Shown: piece after piece, positions 6,241 to 7,906 of the stretch | Position numbering within the stretch: the stretch's first letter is position 1 | Layout of the letters: each line of letters begins with the position of its first letter | Assembly: GCA_002297865.1 (NCBI GenBank) | Contig: DBKX01000187.1 | Location: 4,638 to 12,543, forward strand | Length of the DNA stretch: 7,906 nt | DNA from: Lachnoclostridium sp. UBA739 | GTDB taxonomy: Bacteria > Bacillota_A > Clostridia > Lachnospirales > Lachnospiraceae | Reading direction: 5' to 3' | Made by a program: the position numbers and the translations under genes | Notes under the pieces: generated by a model | The model's input: the letters and a program-made list of their open reading frames with translations, nothing else | Databases searched by the model: none | Told to the model about the DNA's origin: nothing

Positions 6241-6982
6241 ATGAAAAAAGTTCTAAATATTTGGCAAGTTGTTTTACCGGAATTTGCCCTGGAGCGGAAG
6301 CTTTGCCAACCGTTCCAAATGTAAGAGCTGAACCAAATACTTCTCCTGTTATCCTGCTCACAGCACCTAACTTAGCCATAGACATTGTAACTACAGGCTG
6401 TACTAATGATTCAGATGCCTTGTATGTTGCACTAAGCAATGTAAGCACATCTTGTGGAGATTGCGGCATTACAGCGATTTTTAAAATATCTCCGCCTGCC
6501 TGTTCCATCCTTCTTAATCGGCTCACGATCTCACTTTCCTCTGGGGTCTTAAAAAAATCATGATTTGAGACAATCACTTTACAGCCTGACTTATGTATTT
6601 CACTCACATAAAAATCTATCTTATCATCACTTGAAAATAACTCAAGATCGATTAAATCTACCAGTTTTGTTTCTGCTGCGAATTTATTTAATTCAAAATA
6701 CTCTTTGTCGCTTAGCTCCTGTTCTCCACCTTCCTTTTGAGTACGGAATGTAAACAACAGTATTTTATTCTGTAACTGCTTACGTAACCCTTCCAATACT
6801 AGTAATATAGTATTCTTATCATGAGCAAATCCTGTGTAGTCCACTCTCCATTCTACAACTTCTACCAAAAGTGGTGCAATCTCTTTTGCCTGCTCAAAAA
6901 TTTCTTCTAACGTTCTACCCGTAATAGGAACACAAATTTTAGGTTTTCCAGTTCCAATTTCTATTCCTCTAACTGTTACCAT
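6239..6982 (-). CDS. aroD: 3-dehydroquinate dehydratase, type I
   Basis: AroD converts 3-dehydroquinate to 3-dehydroshikimate in the shikimate pathway, via a Schiff base. The 247 residues match the type I family (about 250 residues, TIM barrel). Key positions: substrate-binding E44 and R46 in VEWRVDY, R80 in LLFTFRT, catalytic H141 in VSNHDFF, Schiff-base K168 in ILKIAVMPQSP, and the substrate loop with R210 (GAVSRITGE), S229 and Q233 (SAPGQIPV). The ATG at 6982 has GGAGG with an ideal 6-base spacer. No other aromatic amino acid genes are in the window, and terminators lie on both sides, so it looks like a single-gene transcript. Its likely promoter overlaps the terminator of the upstream peptide gene. 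Confidence 0.96.
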   Translation of the reverse strand: MVTVRGIEIGTGKPKICVPITGRTLEEIFEQAKEIAPLLVEVVEWRVDYTGFAHDKNTILLVLEGLRKQLQNKILLFTFRTQKEGGEQELSDKEYFELNKFAAETKLVDLIDLELFSSDDKIDFYVSEIHKSGCKVIVSNHDFFKTPEESEIVSRLRRMEQAGGDILKIAVMPQSPQDVLTLLSATYKASESLVQPVVTMSMAKLGAVSRITGEVFGSALTFGTVGKASAPGQIPVKQLAKYLELFS

Positions 6983-7012
6983 AGTAATCCTCCATATATT
7001 TTTACTATTAAA

Positions 7013-7041
7013 ATCATATCAGAAATGCAAAAAAAATCCAA
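7013..7041 (-). promoter_or_regulatory. Candidate promoter for aroD
   Basis: On the minus strand, TTGGAT (7041-7036, 3 of 6 to TTGACA) is followed after exactly 17 bases by TATGAT (7018-7013, 5 of 6 to TATAAT), about 31 bases before the aroD ATG. The -35 sits within the downstream arm of the preceding terminator hairpin. The -35 match is weak. Confidence 0.35.
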
Positions 7042-7079
7042 CCTTAATTTAAAGCCTTAAATTAAGAGCTGGATTTTTT
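7029..7079 (-). terminator. Intrinsic terminator after the AgrD-like gene (potentially bidirectional)
   Basis: CTTAATTTAA (7043-7052) pairs perfectly with TTAAATTAAG (7057-7066) around a 4-base loop. After a small internal loop the stem is extended by TCCA/TGGA (7037-7040 with 7070-7073). On the minus strand it ends in eight T residues (complement of 7036-7029). It begins about 29 bases after the peptide gene's stop. The plus strand also has six T residues after the stem, so it could work both ways. Confidence 0.85.
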
Positions 7080-7107
7080 CTTTTCATTCTAGTATTTTTT
7101 ACCTACA

Positions 7108-7251
7108 TCAAAATTTACGAAGCTTATCTGCTTTCTTTGGTAGTTTTTCTTGATGCAAAAGCGAACAACAAGCTGAGTTTACATTTGCTTTTGTTACTTG
7201 ATAACCCAATTTTCCAATCCCCATTGATAACATTTTCATTGAATTCTTCAT
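7108..7251 (-). CDS. agrD: AgrD-like cyclic (thio)lactone autoinducer precursor peptide
   Basis: A 47-codon gene encodes what looks like the precursor of an Agr-type quorum-sensing peptide, which would be cut and cyclised by an AgrB protease and sensed by an AgrC kinase. Residues 1-22 form a methionine-rich amphipathic leader (MKNSMKMLSMGIGKLGYQVT). The core is NSACCSLLHQEKLP (25-38), and the tail ADKLRKF is basic. The core lines up position by position with the C. difficile AgrD segment NSTCPWIIHQPKVP as I recall it, placing the ring cysteine at C28 and the ring's last residue at L32. Start: the ATG at 7251 has GGAGG at an ideal 8 bases; the ATG at 7257 would be only 2 bases away. It lies 68 bases after an AgrC-like kinase gene on the same strand and is closed by a terminator. 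The second cysteine, C29, is unusual. No agrB is in the window. Confidence 0.85.
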   Translation of the reverse strand: MKNSMKMLSMGIGKLGYQVTKANVNSACCSLLHQEKLPKKADKLRKF

Positions 7252-7259
7252 AGACATTA

Positions 7260-7264
7260 CCTCC
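7260..7264 (-). promoter_or_regulatory. Ribosome binding site deciding the AgrD-like start
   Basis: GGAGG on the minus strand, within GAGGAGGTA, is 8 bases from the ATG at 7251 but only 2 bases from the upstream in-frame ATG at 7257. It therefore favours the shorter 47-residue product. Confidence 0.6.
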
Positions 7265-7319
7265 TCAGAGTACTAAACCCTTGTTTCATGAGCAAACTAA
7301 CTCTCAATTTCTTACACAA

Positions 7320-7906
7320 CTATTTCAGATATAACATGATTTCTACTTTAAAAATTTTATCTTCATGTGTAATATTCATTGTACCATCATATTTCTGTAC
7401 AATTGAATGTACATTATTTAATCCGATACCATGATGTTCCTTGTCTTTATGTGTTGTTGCTATCTTATTATCCATGTAAAGCACTTTGCCGTTGAATGTA
7501 TTCCATACTGTTATAAAGAACAAATTTCGGCTGTACTTTAGGCCCAAGAAAATTTTTCTACCCTCCTCTATTTTCATATTTGCATTAATTGCATTATCTA
7601 TAAGATTACCTAGAATTCCCACAATATCGAGTCCTTCAATATTTAGTTCTGTTGGAATTTTGATATCTTTTTCGAATTCAATACTTTTAGACTTTGCTTG
7701 TTCCATCTTGTAATTCAATATACTGTCAATTTCAATATTACCTGTTGATATAATGCTTTTATCACCATAAGACGCATCTATTATTTTATGTATATAATCA
7801 ATTGCTTCCTCTTTCTCATTCCTTTTCACATAAGTTTCAATTGCAACTAAGTGATTTTTAATATCATGCCGCACAGAACGAACATTTTCATGAGAACTAT
7901 TCATTA
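7320..7906 (-). CDS. AgrC-like sensor histidine kinase, GHKL domain (C-terminal part, cut by window edge)
   Basis: This is the cytoplasmic end of a two-component sensor kinase of the AgrC/GHKL type, which would autophosphorylate and pass phosphate to a LytTR-type regulator. Numbering from the first methionine in the window: the phospho-acceptor H13 lies in RSVRHDIKNHL, a helical dimerisation segment runs to about residue 60, the N box is LGNLIDNAINAN, and the G box is HGIGLNNVHSIVQKYDG. The frame is open to position 7906, so the methionine at 7904 is probably internal. AgrC kinases carry five to seven membrane helices before this domain, which would lie beyond the window. The stop at 7322-7320 is 68 bases before the AgrD-like gene, which suggests this kinase senses that peptide. 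That pairing is inferred from position. Confidence 0.9.
   Translation of the reverse strand, partial: MNSSHENVRSVRHDIKNHLVAIETYVKRNEKEEAIDYIHKIIDASYGDKSIISTGNIEIDSILNYKMEQAKSKSIEFEKDIKIPTELNIEGLDIVGILGNLIDNAINANMKIEEGRKIFLGLKYSRNLFFITVWNTFNGKVLYMDNKIATTHKDKEHHGIGLNNVHSIVQKYDGTMNITHEDKIFKVEIMLYLK

Noticed and set aside
6195..6563. 122-codon plus-strand open frame opposite aroD
   Set aside because: It starts before the aroD terminator hairpin and reads antisense through a well-supported aroD; it is a shadow frame.
6983..7028. Riboswitch or T-box upstream of aroD
   Set aside because: Only about 46 bases separate the preceding terminator from the aroD start, which is too short for a T-box or other aptamer plus expression platform.
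7486..7713. 75-codon plus-strand hydrophobic open frame opposite the kinase
   Set aside because: Its hydrophobicity comes from the complement of the conserved GHKL coding sequence; it has no start signals.
1..7906. tRNA or rRNA genes, CRISPR arrays, insertion sequences
   Set aside because: I saw no cloverleaf-like tRNA with CCA end, no rRNA segments, no regularly spaced repeats and no transposase coding sequence on either strand.

Overview
The window reads as the chromosome of a low-GC Gram-positive, most likely a clostridium of the Lachnospiraceae type. The evidence is an AT-rich base composition, strong GGAGG ribosome binding sites, a dgt-dnaG-rpoD replication/transcription cluster, a short FeoA with a separate FeoB, and an AgrD/AgrC-type peptide-signalling pair. 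Species cannot be fixed from the sequence alone. Every gene I can support lies on the minus strand, so transcription runs from high to low coordinates.

In transcription order: (1) 7906-7108 holds the C-terminal part of an AgrC-like GHKL sensor kinase. It is followed by a 47-codon gene, easily missed because of its size, for an AgrD-like cyclic (thio)lactone autoinducer precursor, and then an intrinsic terminator. (2) 6982-6211 holds aroD, a type I 3-dehydroquinate dehydratase of the shikimate pathway, closed by a hairpin terminator that starts at its stop codon. (3) 6151-3834 holds a Fur-box-like palindrome and feoA-feoB, the ferrous iron importer, whose stop and start codons overlap as TAATG. 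(4) 3774-2746 holds dgt, an HD-domain dNTP triphosphohydrolase, with no terminator separating it from feoB. (5) 2745-2433 is a 313-base non-coding stretch that folds into four consecutive hairpins and carries an extended -10 element at its upstream end. (6) 2432-663 holds dnaG (primase). (7) 616-1 holds the N-terminal 205 codons of rpoD (primary sigma factor), cut by the window edge.

dgt, dnaG and rpoD link dNTP pool control, replication priming and housekeeping transcription, in the manner of the classical macromolecular synthesis operon. feoAB appears to be an iron-responsive unit placed directly upstream and possibly reading through into dgt. The kinase/AgrD pair is a cell-cell signalling locus whose remaining parts (the kinase membrane domain, and possibly agrB and agrA) would lie beyond position 7906. 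The two items most worth following are the AgrD peptide, whose predicted ring has two adjacent cysteines, and the structured dnaG leader, which matches no RNA family I can name.
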